64,000 nucleotides of DNA from Montifringilla adamsi (lineage: Eukaryota > Chordata > Aves > Passeriformes > Passeridae). Each line of letters opens with the position of its first letter. The first letter of the stretch is position 1. A program made the translations under genes and the position numbers. Positions 22,577 to 36,521 of this stretch are shown one piece after another. The notes below the pieces were generated by a model. The model did no database searches. It saw nothing but the letters and a program-made list of their open reading frames with translations, and was not told the origin of the DNA. Location of the stretch: positions 2,047,387 through 2,111,386 of the forward strand of contig JAGGNK010011225.1 in NCBI GenBank assembly GCA_017590115.1. The letters run 5' to 3'.

Positions 22577-25500
22577 AATCATGTAAGATGATAGACTCAA
22601 TCCAATATGACTTAAGAAGGCCACCAGATGATATGTCCAGGACTCTGACCACAGGAAAACAGCAGAGGGTATATACTTGGCAGGTTCAGTGCTAATCACT
22701 GAACTAGCATAGAGTAAAATTATCTATTAGGGGGATATCTATATAAGAAAAGAAATAAGCAGCGTTGTTGATAACAAAATATTTATGATTACAGCTCAAG
22801 AAAATTGCTGACCAACGAGAAAGATAGTGGGGCAACCATAAATATCAAATAAATAACAAAACTGGGGACAATGGAGAAAGATTAAACAGCTGTGGGATGT
22901 TAATTTGGAAGAATATAAATTTGGGTGTGGTTGGAATTGTTTGGCGATATCTTTTAAGCAACCTTGCACCTGATGAAGACAAACAAGAAAAAAAATTCTT
23001 TCTCAGGCTACGTGCATATGCTTTTGCTGTCAAAAGGAGAACAACTTTTTCCTGGTAATGCTGATTAAAGATTGCCCAGACAAGAAAGACTGAACTTCTT
23101 AATATTACCCTTCATATCAAAATAGTGTGAGCATTGGTTGCCTTTCTCAAAGAGAGGAATTAGGAATGGAGACCAATACCAACAACTTTTTATGATATAT
23201 ATTGATCTCAACTTCTTTTGTGGTCAAAAGCACCCATTGACTTTTTCTCTCAAGTAAGATGCTCCGGCACTTACTTCAGCCTATTCCAAGTTGCCTAAAC
23301 TGGTGAAGGGTAAAGCAAGGCAGCTGGGCAGTGGGATCCCTTGATTTTTTCATGAATAAAGAGATTCTCTACTCATTATACGATGATACTGCTTAATGAA
23401 GTAAATGCTCCTAATTTTAGCTTCCCACTCTGAAAACATCTGTGCACTTCTGAGTCAGACAACAGGACCATGAGCTTCCTGGTTCCTATCATAGTCCTGA
23501 TTAAAAAAAGACTAAAATTACATTGAGTAAGGATGCTATTGGTAGGGTGTGGGAGGTGTTATTTAAATTTTGAGCTTCATAGTACTTTCTTGTGCTGAAA
23601 TTAGACACTGCACCATCATTTCTGCTTAGCTATATGTTTGCTTAAAACATGCATAGCATATAAAGTGACACTGAGTGCAATCTTGAACAATTGTGTGTTA
23701 CCTTACATGAACCCTAGAAATAGCTGAGAAGATCAATATTTTCCAGAGGAAAAGAAATTAAAGACCAAGAAATCTGAGAATTTTAAGAGGTGAGAAGTTT
23801 CCTTTGCAGCATAAACAATAGCTACCATCTCAATTGCAGCTACTATTCTCTTTTACAAAATTATCTGTGTTCTTATTCTGAGTTTGCCTGCTAGCTATAT
23901 TAACTTACCAAGTTGCTACAAGGTTATTTTCACATTTGATTTAGTAGAATAGACGGTAATAATCAGTGTTAAACATGCACTATGACTTTGTTTTCTTATA
24001 GTATGTTTTTATCATGATAAAACTGGTATGGCAAAAAGAATATTTGATTTATAACTCCAAGAGAACTACTTGCTTCTATTCAAGCTGAAAATAAAATCCA
24101 AAGCTGCTGTTAGGTAAGCTGGGAAAACTTCCTTGAATATTCTGCATCTGCTAATATAGTATTGAAAAAAAGATATTTGGAGACTCATGGAAACCCTTTC
24201 CAACATCCTACAGAAATTAATTTTCTTGGTGCTACTGCTCCTCACAGACTAAATTCAGCTTGAACATATGGACCATGTTAAGAATAAATGCCTCACTCTA
24301 GGATATATATACATGAAAGAAGATCAATTAAAGCTATGATTTGTTCTTATCTTTTGTTAGGTCAACCTGATGGTTAGTGGTTAATTTGAGTGAAAAATAT
24401 TGCCATTTCATTTTACTCAGTATTTCTTTACAATGAAAAATAAAGTGACTTTTTCCCTTTTCTTGTACTTAAGGGGATGGGAAATGTGCTCATTTCCCAT
24501 TAAGGTGGAGATTGCATTTACTTCAGACTTAGAACCAACATCAGTAGCATTCTATAAAGGACCTTTTTTCTTCAAAAGTTTAGATACCCTGTTTTGGAAG
24601 GTGAACTTCAGTTGTTCAGAGTATAATTTTTAAACTGCTGTTTTCTCTTCACTTTTCATTCACTTTGCATCATTTTTTCTCCTTTAATCTCTGCCCTTTT
24701 ACATGCTGCTGTTAGAGCCCGACTTAATATATTTGTAGAATTCTTATTAATTTCAATGGGACTTTCTCATGCCGAGGCTTCATCATGATCAAAGTTGTCA
24801 GTGTAATCTGTAATGTATACCGGAATTAAAGAATATTAAATACACAGTTTCTGCCTGTAGTGTGTGCTACTGTGTTTATATATATTGTGAAACAAATATA
24901 TGTTCTATTACCAAACATGCATAATCATGTTTTTTATTTTTGCCTATTTTGTATTACATTATTTCAGAATCCCACAATCACCTCTTACAGAAAAGCAAAG
25001 GCACAGGACAAAAGAAAAATGCTGTAAAATGAATGAGAATCATCAATTCTGAAAGTTTTTTTGTAATGCTAGTTCAGTAATTCCACATCAAAGGATTCAA
25101 GATACCCAGGTTACAAAAAAGTACATTTAAAGTATATGAAATACACACAAATAAGAGCTATTTAAAGTTATGGAGACATTAATCTATCAGATTATATAAA
25201 ATTATTATTGAACAAAACAAGTTGCAGTTGCTCTACATTAAAGGCAAAAACTGTCACAAACTTTATTTTTAAAGGTATTCCTTACATTATTCTGACTGAA
25301 GGAAGTTTATGGGTCATGACATTTTGTGTTGCATCTGATGGCAGAATTTTAATAAAAATTTTTTTCAAGCCAGATCTAACCTCAAAATTATTACATCCTA
25401 AAGTCATCTGAAAAGAAGTTATGATAATATTTGTATCTATCTCTTAAGCTTTTTTTATAGTACTGCATAGTGCTACCTTGTAGTGGCATTTCTAGAACAG

Positions 25501-27718
25501 GGAAGTCAGCTTATGAGGCAAAGTAATCACTAAGTTTTTGCTGAGAAGCATTATAAAATGGAAATGTCTTACAAGCAAGACTCTTGCTTTACTTGCTGAC
25601 ATAGACAATCTGGTTATTTCCCACATTTTAGTTGATTTTGTTGCTCTTCTCTTGCAAAGAAAACTTCAAGTAGGATTATTTTCAGCTGTAGTGATATAAG
25701 AGAAATACAGTTTATCTGTGAAACAAGCGAAATATAATTTCTTCAGGAAAAAGAAGAATCTTTTTCCAGTGCAGATACAGTTTCACTGCTTCCTAGGTGG
25801 CTTTTTGCCTGCATGAACACTTCCCTGCCAAGACAAAATATCTGATCAGGATTTTTAAAATACAACTGTACTGTCTACATCCCCATGTGTTTTTCATCTT
25901 GCTTTAACATAGTTTTGATCAGTGCCTGCCCAAATTCCCTCTGGGTCTCTCAGTCCTTCTCTTGCTGCCCATATTGTGTCTCAAGTACAAAAAGTTTACG
26001 TGATGGCAAACTTTAAAACATGCCATAATCATGATGCCTCCTGTGGCCAGCTGAACTCCCTGCTAAAGTTTGGTGACCCAGAGATTTTATTCCACTGGGA
26101 TCCTCAGCTAAGTAACAGCCATGATCATTCCAGGACAAACAGGTAGCAATTCCCTTTTACAGATATGTCAGGTTCTCTCATGGCAAAATCTGTTCAACTT
26201 TGATTTGTTAAGATTAGGCAGGAAATGCAAAGAGGTGCATGATGAAATACAATTTTGATGTGCAATTTGTTTTACCTAAATGGCAAGGCAATAGGTCATT
26301 ACAAGTGTATTCAAGGACAGCAGGTAGACACCACTCTTTCAGAGGGATCTTTAGATATCTTTTACAAAATCTTTATATGGGAATGAGCCCTGGTATTAAG
26401 GACAGAATAAAAGCAGGAAAAGTGTCCTCGCCTGAACTGGCTCTGTTACAATTCTGAATAATCCCTCCAAAGGATGGATAGATTTTTGTTCTCATCTTTT
26501 GCATAATACCAGTCTTACTCAAGACCTAATAAGAAGTATAATAAGCACAAAAAGTAATCCTTCTCTTGGTTTCTCTGAACTTCAGAATTAGCTAGCTCCA
26601 CTCTTTAATAAGAAGTCGGTATCCCTTGACAGTACAAGTCTTTTAGCTACAGCTTTAAAATCTGTGTTTGAGAATTGGCCAGACACAAGTCAGCAACAAT
26701 ATGTGTCTATCTGGCCAAGTATGTACTTGATTAGCAAATACCTTTTGCTACCTCTGTAGGCTTTATTTTTTGCAAGGAGCAAAAGGACTTAGAAACATTT
26801 TGAAACTGTTGTCTCATGAAGGACTAAACAATTTACTTCTGAAATCCTTTGTGCTGGAAATCCCATATGAAGAGTAACGCATGGTTGCCTTGACAAAATC
26901 ACAATATTTGCCTCCTGTTTAAAGACCGTATATCACTATTAAATTATCTTTTGAAAATAGTAAGACTAGTTAAACTGCTCATCTTAACATCTGTATACAG
27001 TTCTCAGCAGTTTTGTGGTTTTTTTCTGTGTAAATCTGTCAGGAAGAAATTTATACTCCTGAGGGCAAAGAGACCCTCGTTAGCTGTACATCCAGCTGTG
27101 CATTCAGTGTGGGATTACCTCAGAAAATGCACATCTTCCATGACTAGGACTGGTGTTAAGATGAAAAAACTAATTTTAAATAAGATTTATAGCTATCTGA
27201 GAAATTAAGTACATTTTATTTTATGAGGGTGGTAGAAAATGTACTTTTAAAATGTTGCCATTATCACACTAGGCAGATTGACAGCCTTGACATGAAGATG
27301 TTGAGTGGCCACTGGAGCAGAACCATGCCAGTCATTGACCTAAAACCAAAACTCTGTTTGGCAGGATGGACCTGGTGAGCATACAATAATTCCTTTTCTG
27401 CGAAAACACACATGTACACCGAACATTCAGAGTTCTTGGTGTACTCACAAACTTTGAGTTTTGCTTTCTGCTGTCTTTAAACATGTTGTTCGTTAGGGAA
27501 TATGGGGAATTGATTAATGCACTTCCCAGATTACATAGGTTACACTTTTGAGAAATGTGATTGTAAAACTAATAAAATACTAGTTTAATAAAAAAGCTGT
27601 AAACAGAATAAATAAGCAACCCTCCCCACTCCCCAAAATAATTTTTTAAATTGAGCTGAGTACAAAGATGTCTAAAAAGAGAAATTAAAATCTTCCTTGT
27701 GAATGTTTATTTTATTCC

Positions 27719-27781
27719 AGTTGAACCAAAGTTCAACTTGTCTCTGAAGTTGACAGTAAAGGAATTCAAAGTTCCTTTACT
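27719..27781. other. Two adjacent perfect stem-loops
   Basis: The first has an 8-bp stem, AGTTGAAC/GTTCAACT, with a CAAA loop (27719-27738). The second has a 10-bp stem, AGTAAAGGAA/TTCCTTTACT, with a 7-base loop (27755-27781). Both stems are perfect. They are 16 bases apart, which is unusual but could be chance. Confidence 0.7.
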
Positions 27782-30153
27782 AAATGCAGCTTGATAATTC
27801 AGTATTAAAGACTATTTTCCAGGAGAGACCATGTATTCACTATGCACAGCTTGCAAAATTAAAACAATATTGAAACATTCATAGAGATTTCTGCTCATCA
27901 GAACGCCAACCTCTGGGAGGTTTCACTTTATACAGTTATGTTGAGGTTGTGTAAAACAGCAGCCAAATAATAGTGTTCTGGACTCCAGAGACAGCATAGT
28001 CCTATGGATTGTCCCATAGGCCAGTTACAAAAAATTTTATGTGGGCACAATTTTTTCTGAAGCACTGTCATCCAGAGCTCTCTGCCAAGAGTGAATGCTT
28101 TCCCCGTGTCATTAGCTCATCATGTTCCAGACACCAGAGCCTGTCACGAGAACTGTGATAATAATGTTCTGCAGCCTTTTTTGTGTGCCTATTCTGACTT
28201 CTGTCAGTCATCAATCTCTGGGCTACAGCAACCTACTGCTGGAAAGGTGGCAACTGAGGCCTCTGAGGCTGTCAGTCAGTTCTCCCTCTTACAAAAGGTA
28301 CCCCTGGGGAGCACTCAGTCACACAAATCTCCATCCTGATGTCAGACGTCTGGAGCCATTTGCAGGGTTTTCATTCTTGCCCTCTGAGCTTTCACTGTAC
28401 AAACTAAAAGCATTCCTGCTCTAAAGCTTGGGGCCCATCAAGGGACATTTAATAATTTCATTGATAGCTTTATTGTCTGATGTCATGACACCCATGTTTT
28501 CTGAAAAAATGAGGGATGCTAGCAACCTCATCTTCCTGTATGAATCAGATCTCTTAACATGTCTGAATGCCCATATGAGTCCTGAGAAATTCTGTCTACC
28601 CCATGCTGGAGGGAGGAACCCTGGACTGCTCAGATCACATGGATTGTTCAGCCAAGTATTATCTCTCTAAGCATGGATGGAGGGGAAATGTGCATTTGGT
28701 CATCTCACTGCACAGTCTGGGAATGACATTATGTTTTATCAAATCCAATGATATCAAGGTAATTTCATTCTGCCTTTTCACTCTGCAAGGAAGTGAACTC
28801 TCTACCCAGACTATGCTCATTAAGAACAAGTACTTAAGTTACAATTTTTCCTCCTTCCATTATCTTCTGCTAGCAGTCACAGTATCAGGATGTCATAAGT
28901 TCCTGATGCATTTCCCTCTTAGAGAAATGTAGGTTTTACCAGAAAACAGCCATTTTTCAAATGTCCCTTATAGTGGTTTACCAGTACTCCTATGATCCTT
29001 TCTGTCAGTACAACTAGGGCTGCAGCTACTCATTTTAGCAAGCACTTTACATTTTCTCCCCATGCATCTGAGAGAGCACTCAGCCTTGTTTGTTGACCTG
29101 TTGCTTCACAGTTTGCAGTTTATTTCATAACCTGCTATTCCCATTTCAAGCCAAATCTCTGAAATGAGCATGTGCTATGCAGACACTCACCACTAGGACT
29201 TAGCAGCACCAGCATGGTGATTAACTTTTTCTGTGTGTTTTCTACCCATCACTATTTAAAGATGAGCTGACAACCTAATGCATCCTCTGACCTCTCCATG
29301 TGTAGAGACAGAAGCTTCCAGCAAATTCTGCCCTTTAGTACAAATCTGCTATATGGTGGTGAGATCCTCATTCACAACTGAGAACTTTACCTTGGGTTTA
29401 GGATCACTTTACCATTTTTGGGATGCTTTGAGCTCTTCCCTTTAGTAACCAGAAACTTGTTGAGAGGGAATTATGTCTACATCTCTAGCTAAAGTCAGGT
29501 TGTAATCTGCTGTCCTGTAGACACTCTTCCAGCAGAGGTACAGAGATGTAAGATAACAGTGATGTTGCCAGGCTGACAAGGGCAGATTGCTTCCTCCACA
29601 CATTGTCTCATCATGTATTGCCTGGCTTAACACTCTGCCCTGGTTTGCTAGTTTCCCAAATGAAGAAGACACAGATGTCAGCTGCAACTGCAACCTAAGT
29701 GGACAGCTGCCTTTTAAAAATATAAAAGAGACTATCTGCTAGCTAAAATTGTATCAGCGTCTGGGACACCTGTAATCAGTACTATTAGTACTAGGTCATG
29801 CTGGTTCCCTTCACCCCTTAAATCTGTAAAAGGGAATGAGTGATACTTGGTTTACTGTAGATCCTTCTAAGGGTCCTGATTGCTGTTATGCAAAATAATA
29901 TTACACTATGATATTAATTAATCTGTAATTGACAATTTCTTTTGTTTCAGGGAGTACAGAGGCTCCTTAAAATGCATATGATCCAGAAACGAGTGTCAGC
30001 TGTGTAGGTTGGTGCCACAAATAACATCAACTCGTTGCATTCTGCATGGAGTCCAGTGTAGAAAAGAACTCTTATTGCATCTGCACGGAACCTGTGTAAC
30101 ATTTTTATGATAGCATCCTCAGCAAGTTCACTAAATAGAGGTAACTTTGCCAG

Positions 30154-30187
30154 AATTATATACACCTAATAAAAATTATATACACCT
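30154..30187. repeat. 20-bp tandem duplication
   Basis: AATTATATACACCT is repeated at 30154 and 30174 with AATAAA between the copies. Confidence 0.9.
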
Positions 30188-33100
30188 CAAATAAGTGCAC
30201 ACTTCCACACAGGCTAATACATGCATATTTGCAACATAAGTTGTTAAAATTTTAAACATTTTTTTTCATGGGTTTAAAGTATCTTTTGCTGATTTATAAG
30301 ATTTCTGTGTATCTCATGAACTTGTTGAAATTAAACATTTTTTTGCTGTTCAATTTTGTTATGATTCTAGGAAAGTGACCTGAAACTAAGATGGTATTAT
30401 TATGTTGCGAAGTACACTGATAGCCTGATAAAGCTTGTCATACATTAGACATTGGTATGTAGGACCTAAAGTGAATAACCAGGTCAATAGCACAGCATCA
30501 AAAGACAATAGGCTCCTCTGGAGCAGAAAGACAGAAGAACAGGAGAAATTTCTGACAAGCTCCATACTATCCAAGGAAAAAGAAGAGTATATACCCAAGG
30601 GATTGTTTAAAATATTTTTTTTTGTGCAAAGCAGTAAACAAGCACATTTATCACCAGTGCAAATTGCTAAAACACAGATTCTATTTGCTATACACATATT
30701 ATAATATATGATCACTAGCACCAGTTTCTGCTGCCCCTATCTTTCTTTTGCTGTCATCATGATCACCTAAAACAACACCTCTTATTGTAATGGAGCTGTA
30801 AAATACTGACAGCTGAGTCCTTTACACTGTGGCACTGAGGATGCTTCTATCATTCTTGCAGAACCATGGGATGGGCTGCACAGTGCCAAGGCTCACAGCA
30901 AGAGTGCCTCACATTATCTGCTCTTCAGAAGCGCAAGTTCCAACCATACTGCTGTGCTCCTCATCTGGCAGCAGAGAAGGATACTGGTAGTCTTCCTAGG
31001 CTGGAAGCTACTGACTAGCATGTAGTTATCTCAAGATGATTGTTGTGTGGGTGGTATTATGTTGTTTTCTGCAAAGGTGGCTGCTCAGCCATCCACTAGG
31101 CAAATTAATGTATATCAAACCACTGAGAGCTCAATTTTTGTTAATTAATTCAGCAAAGACAATTGGTAAATATGTGACTAATTTAGTGTGTTTATTCAAG
31201 TGGTAGAAAAATTTCAAGGTAACCAAAAAAGAAGTCTGCAAAATCTGAGAAATCTCCAAAAGTAAAAACTCTGACTTCTTACATTGCATGTCATCAGGTG
31301 TGGTTGCATTTATATATTGATGGAGGTATATCCAGAGTAAATACCAAAACTAAGAGTGTCACTGAGACAGCCACTGTGATGGGGGAAAATGCAACTTTTC
31401 ATTACCTATGGAGCAGACAGTTAAATATCCAGTATGTATTGCTAGATGCCACAAATCTCAAGCATTAGCAGAGGCATAAAAATTCTGAAAGAGAGCAGAG
31501 CTTAAAGACAGCAACTTGACTTTCAAAGTAATCTAAAATATGTGATTATCACTTTCCCCATAATGTGTGATGGAGAAACTTCAATGCATTGTCTAACATC
31601 ACATATGTATCACTTCAGGGATTAGTGGGGCATCAGGGTATCTAAAAGAAATATCATCAGAGAGCTTATACATGCATGCATGTTTAAATGTTCCATGTTG
31701 GCATGGTGTGATATCATTATTGTCATTGTACTGAAAATATTAACAAATTCATACCTCAAAAAATTAATGGCTGCTGTTACTTCATTAACGTAAACAGTCT
31801 CTGTTATGTTTAAGGCAACCTGTTAAATGCTTTTTGTGTTATATTTGTTATTGAAAAAACCTCCACACCATTAATTTGTCCCCACAAAATTCTAATTGGT
31901 TTCTATTTGTCTATCACCCTAACTGTCATTGTTAAAAGCCTTTGGAAAACCAGTAAGTACTTTAAAAGATAGCAGTACAATGTTTTAAGATACAGTAAAT
32001 AGAGGACCTGGAGGACCTGCAGTAACACGCATGGTTGAAACTGTCCTTCAGTCACACTTCCATGATTTTCAATTATTTTTAAGGAAACAAGAAAAAGCAC
32101 AGGGAGGGACTCTAAACAAAACATTTTTCATTATGGAAAACTTCAGAATAAAGTATGTGTGCTGTCTTTTTGAGTTTTATGAGGTTTTTCCAAGATATGA
32201 GAAAAGGTAAATGCAGAGCTTCCAAAAAAGAAACTTATTTACACACACCTTCTACAAACATTGATAAAGTTGTACTGATGTGTTCACAACACCTTCAAGA
32301 ATTAGTAAATCAGTCTGAAACAGATCTACTCAAAAACAACTGGAATGACTGGAGGAGTGCAGCCTCTAACATTTGATGACAAATTAAAGGAGCTAATCTT
32401 GTGTAACCACAAATAAGAATATACCAGAGCCTATTTAGCTCTGGAGTACAAATAGGTGAATAAAGGGTCTCACCTACTAGCAAATGTATGTGTAAATTAC
32501 TGATGAATAACTTTATTTCTGTAATTAGAAAAGTTTTCTAAGTATTCAAAGCCAGTGTGCTTTAGAGAAATGTTGTCATTAACAACAGGGTAGAAAAAGT
32601 ACATTTAGTATCGAGCTGAAGCTTAGTCTTAGAATTTACCAATGTAAAGCAGTGCATATCTTAAAACTTAATAAGCAATGACCTATTTAAAGTAAATTAA
32701 TTCTAAAATTAGCTAGACTCTTTGTAATTAGACAGTTTGATGCAGAGTTACAAGACATACCCAAATCCCTAGTCTAAGGTACAACTAAAAGTACATATTA
32801 AACCAATGAACTTGATCAGACAAGTCCTTGGCAAGCCTATTTTAAAGATCACTAATGCCTTAGAGATTGACTGTGGATAAGTTTCACACATTCTCATCAT
32901 GCACTCTACTGCATATTGTACTTTAGTGACTGATAGAGTTTATATCAGTGAGCCCATTTTCTCAAGAAAAGGGATGCAGTTATGGAAATAAGTTAAACTA
33001 CATATTTCAAGGTTGGCAGAGTTTTTAAAATTGAAAGACCCATTAGCAATAAGATAATTTCCCAGCAGTTTTGGGGAAGCAGAGTTCAATAATAAATATG

Positions 33101-36100
33101 GAAGGGATCACAATCTCTTATTTAGATAGTAATGAAGTTTCTGCATCATTCTGATGGTAATGTGGTGAGGTTTTCAGTGTTCTGGGCGGGGGAAAGACAT
33201 GTAGAAGAATTTTTGGTTTAATTTCATTGCTCATATTCCTTTTGATGTGATCTGACAGGTGGAAAATAGTGGAGCATTAGTCACTGAAATAAGAACTGAG
33301 AGGGTACCAATATATTTTCTGTGCCTTATGCATGGAAAACTCCACAACTGTTTAATAGTCACCATGTCTCTCTGTATTATTCAAAACTTTCATCCATCAT
33401 TAGAAACAAAGAACTTCAAAATCCTGTTTTGACTAGAGTTTGCAATAGGTGCTGCTATTCAGCCTAGGTGTATGTGATTATTCATTGCAGTTGAGCGTTC
33501 AGCTGAGTTAAATGAAGTGCATTTAAATGCTCCCTCTTCCCCTGTCATTAACTGCTCTACGGCAGCCTCTAGTTACGTCCTACAGATCAATGTTTCTCAA
33601 ACTGCAGGCTATAAAAGAACTCAAAGGGGATTTCCAACTGTTAGACAGCAACAGTCAGCAGCAGTTCAGTTCCCTAAGTCTGCAGTAGATCTTTTTTCAC
33701 AGTAGTGGAGAATAAGGAGACTGGCTGCACACATTTATTCTATCCAGGAAACTGCTAGCTACCTTTGGCTGCTGTCAGTGCCTAATTTCCATCAGAGTAG
33801 ACAGTACATAATAGTGGGTTTTCAATCTCTTGCCGTAGAAAAACTGTTCTGTTATGAACTTTGGTGATTATACTGAAACAGTAAATTGTAGATACTTGAC
33901 ATATTGTATTGAGCATAGATTGTAGTGCCAAAAGGTTTGTGAAGCAATCTGGCCTTTAGATTATTCTTGGGGAGAGTACAAAGCTTTCTCACTACTACTT
34001 TCACTACCTGGATGTCTCAGGAGACATTCAGATGACTCCATGTTTCTGTATGAGTATTCAGAAACTCACTTTCGTCTTTTGTTTCAGTTTCTTCTTCCAA
34101 TTTTTCACTGCACACCTCCTCTACATAAGTGTCTTTGTTTCAGCATGCTGCAAATAGACCATCCTCCTTGCCTCACAAGGCACTGCTCTACAGGATTGTA
34201 ATATGGTCAGGATCTTTTATCACACTTGGAAGTGAGCTCAGTGACACATGATCTTATTCTTTAGTCACCTGTGATTCTGTCAGTAAGTGTATTGACATTT
34301 TTGGTGAGAAAAGCAGTGCATTACACCTCTTCCCCAGGAAATTTCCAGGCTGAGATGACCAGTTCTGCTTTCTTCTCTCTGGTGATAAATCCCACAGTTC
34401 AGGTTTCTCTTTCTTTCTTCTAACTGCACTCACCCGGCACATTAGCCTGCAACTCTAAGCAGACACTAAAAACAGATATAGCTTTAATCATCATGCTGCG
34501 AATGAGAATATGCTCATAACACAAAACTTCTTGAATTTTAGGATTGCAGCCTTTAACACTCAAGAAGACGCACAAGGTGAAACCAGCACTTTCTGCAAAA
34601 AGAATAAAAGCCTGTGAGAGAGTGTGGCTCATAAGATAAATAATCTGTTGTGACTAATAGGAAAAGGTGGAGAGCGATGGTCCTTAATTACTCTTCCTGA
34701 AAGGAGACACCTGTGGGTTGAGCACAGCGTGTCCCCATTAGAAAGCGATCACAGTGGGAGCAGGACACCTGCTTCACTGCTGTCTGGAGCTAGATCGTTT
34801 GTCCTCTGCCAAGACCAAGGCCTGAAACAGTATGGGGCATCTGGGGACAGCAAAGGGTTTTGAATCAAACTAGTACCAGATGAAGCTGCATGGTTAGACA
34901 TGGAGTGCTAGCAGAGCAGCAAACAGCAATCCATCACCAGCACTGGCAGAGTCTGCCCAAGCTGAGCTGTGCCCTCTGCCATCCTTCAGGCTGCAAACCT
35001 CAGCGTGTGTTTCCAAGGGCTCACATTTGCTTAACCTTTGGTGCCCATCAGTCTCTGTACTGTGGGCATGCTGGTGCTGTAGGTGGTAGCCAAGTGGGAG
35101 GAGGAGATGCAAGAATGACCATGGTGCAGCTTTACTAGCATTAGAAGCAGAAAGAATTGAGAATCAGCATTAGGCATTTATGAATGTCAGTTTTGCTCTA
35201 TCCAGGGAGTTGATTAATGTCCTAATTATCTCAACACAGCAGGATTCCTCTAGGATTCTCCCTCCTGCAGCTGAATAGCTTTCACATTATTTCAAGGTTT
35301 CCTGTTTAGTACTAGAATTTAAAATTCTATTTTTTCCTCTGTCAAAGAGGAGGGCAAAAACCTAAAATGCATGCTGAACACAAAAATTCCTAAGAGGTTC
35401 TCTATATGCATTCTATAATTCTCCTGATTGTTCTGCCACTGAGATGTAGGATGGATCTCAGAGGTTTTTCTGAAATAGTCATACTGCTTTTTTATCTCTT
35501 TTGAAAAACAGGGGGGTTTCCATCCAAGGAATTTCACCAGTTTCCTCATATTCAAGCTTGAAGATCTGAATATTCTTTAATTTCCATGGTTCTAGCATTG
35601 GATAAAAAGATTTAGGGGACATGGGAAAAAGTTTTTCTAGGTTTTCTTTTCCTTCATATCGGCACACGTGGTACTTCATTCTTGCAGTCTAGTATCAACA
35701 TTCACACCTAGTGTTTTGGATTACAAAGTTTTTCCTAGAATTTTCATTGCACTTTTCTGGACATGGCACAGGAAACTGCCAAAGAAAAGTTATCATTGAA
35801 GACAAAGTAATGCAATGTACCAGTCTGGATTACAGGAGTAAGGAAAATGTCCAACTTCAATTTTTAAGTAGGGCGGGTTATTTCAATTTTTTTTTGTTTA
35901 AAAAACTCTGCTGTAAGCTTATCTTCAGGTTTGTTTTGAGGTTTGGGGTTTTTTCCACTTACAGTGAGATAAAGTGAGAGTCCAGATGTCAGATTTTTCT
36001 TTCTTGAATCATGAAGATGTACAATACTAAGAACTGATTTTGACTATAAAATTTCCATAAATTAAACATAAATTATTAAGTTCCTGAAAACAGCTAAATC

Positions 36101-36179
36101 AGATATTGAGCTCTTGAAATATTTATTCGTTTTCAAATTACAGTAGTTTTCACAATTTGTTTTGCTTTTTTTTTTGTAA

Positions 36180-36345
36180 TTTGAATCACTATACCAGTGC
36201 AACCCCTTCAATTAAAGAAAAAAACAATCAAAAACTCAAAACCCACAACCCTCCCAAACAAGAAGAAAACCCCCACCAAAAAACAGTAAAACTCAAGCAA
36301 AAATCTCTCTCTTACACACACACACACACACAGAGCCTCACAAAA
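36180..36345. repeat. A/C-rich low complexity with short (CA)n
   Basis: Long A and AC-rich runs, including about ten CA units near 36314-36333. The overlapping 110-codon frame at 36157-36489 has a K/T/H/P-rich product that simply reflects this composition. Confidence 0.85.
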
Positions 36346-36486
36346 CATCCTAAAACAACAAAAATTAAGAAAATAAGGTACCAATTTTTACCCATTAAAA
36401 GGCGCAGAATAATAGTTCCTCAGCTTCAGTTATTTGGCCTATGTCCTCTTCTGCAATCTTGTTTTATGGAGTACAATAATGACATG

Positions 36487-36521
36487 TAGGATTATCAATC
36501 ACTTTAGGATTATTAATCACT
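36487..36521. repeat. 18-bp tandem duplication with homeodomain-like cores
   Basis: TAGGATTATCAATCACT at 36487-36503 is followed by TAGGATTATTAATCACT at 36505-36521. Each copy holds an ATCAATCA- or TTAATCA-type core, like PBX/HOX or bicoid-class sites. Confidence 0.75.

Larger units (their letters stand above)
22289..31000. other. Unique non-coding DNA, no gene seen
   Basis: Short overlapping frames only (109 codons at most). A T run of 26 lies at 22551-22576. Two neighbouring stem-loops lie at 27719-27738 and 27755-27781. The part 27900-29700 is somewhat richer in G and C and carries several open frames of 70-110 codons on both strands, none recognised and none favoured by position. A short 20-bp tandem duplication lies at 30154-30187. 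No LINE, SINE or LTR was recognised. Confidence 0.65.

Noticed and set aside
24714..24790. Relic of an ancient amniote repeat (TTTCAATGGGACTTT motif; a similar hint at 9628-9646)
   Set aside because: The resemblance is limited to a short motif and cannot be separated from chance without a library search.
28091..28932. Cluster of open frames of 80-109 codons on the plus strand
   Set aside because: They overlap in different frames, have no recognisable domains and lie in slightly G/C-richer DNA where stops are rarer.
29938..30000. Splice-acceptor-like TTTTGTTTCAG followed by a short open frame
   Set aside because: The frame closes after about 18 codons, and no donor or protein similarity supports an exon.
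33610..33617. TATAAAAG box (and a similar TATAAAAAGG at 54611-54620) as gene promoters
   Set aside because: Such boxes are expected by chance in AT-rich DNA and no transcript unit or first exon is visible downstream.
36157..36489. 110-codon open frame
   Set aside because: It is a product of A/C-rich low-complexity sequence.
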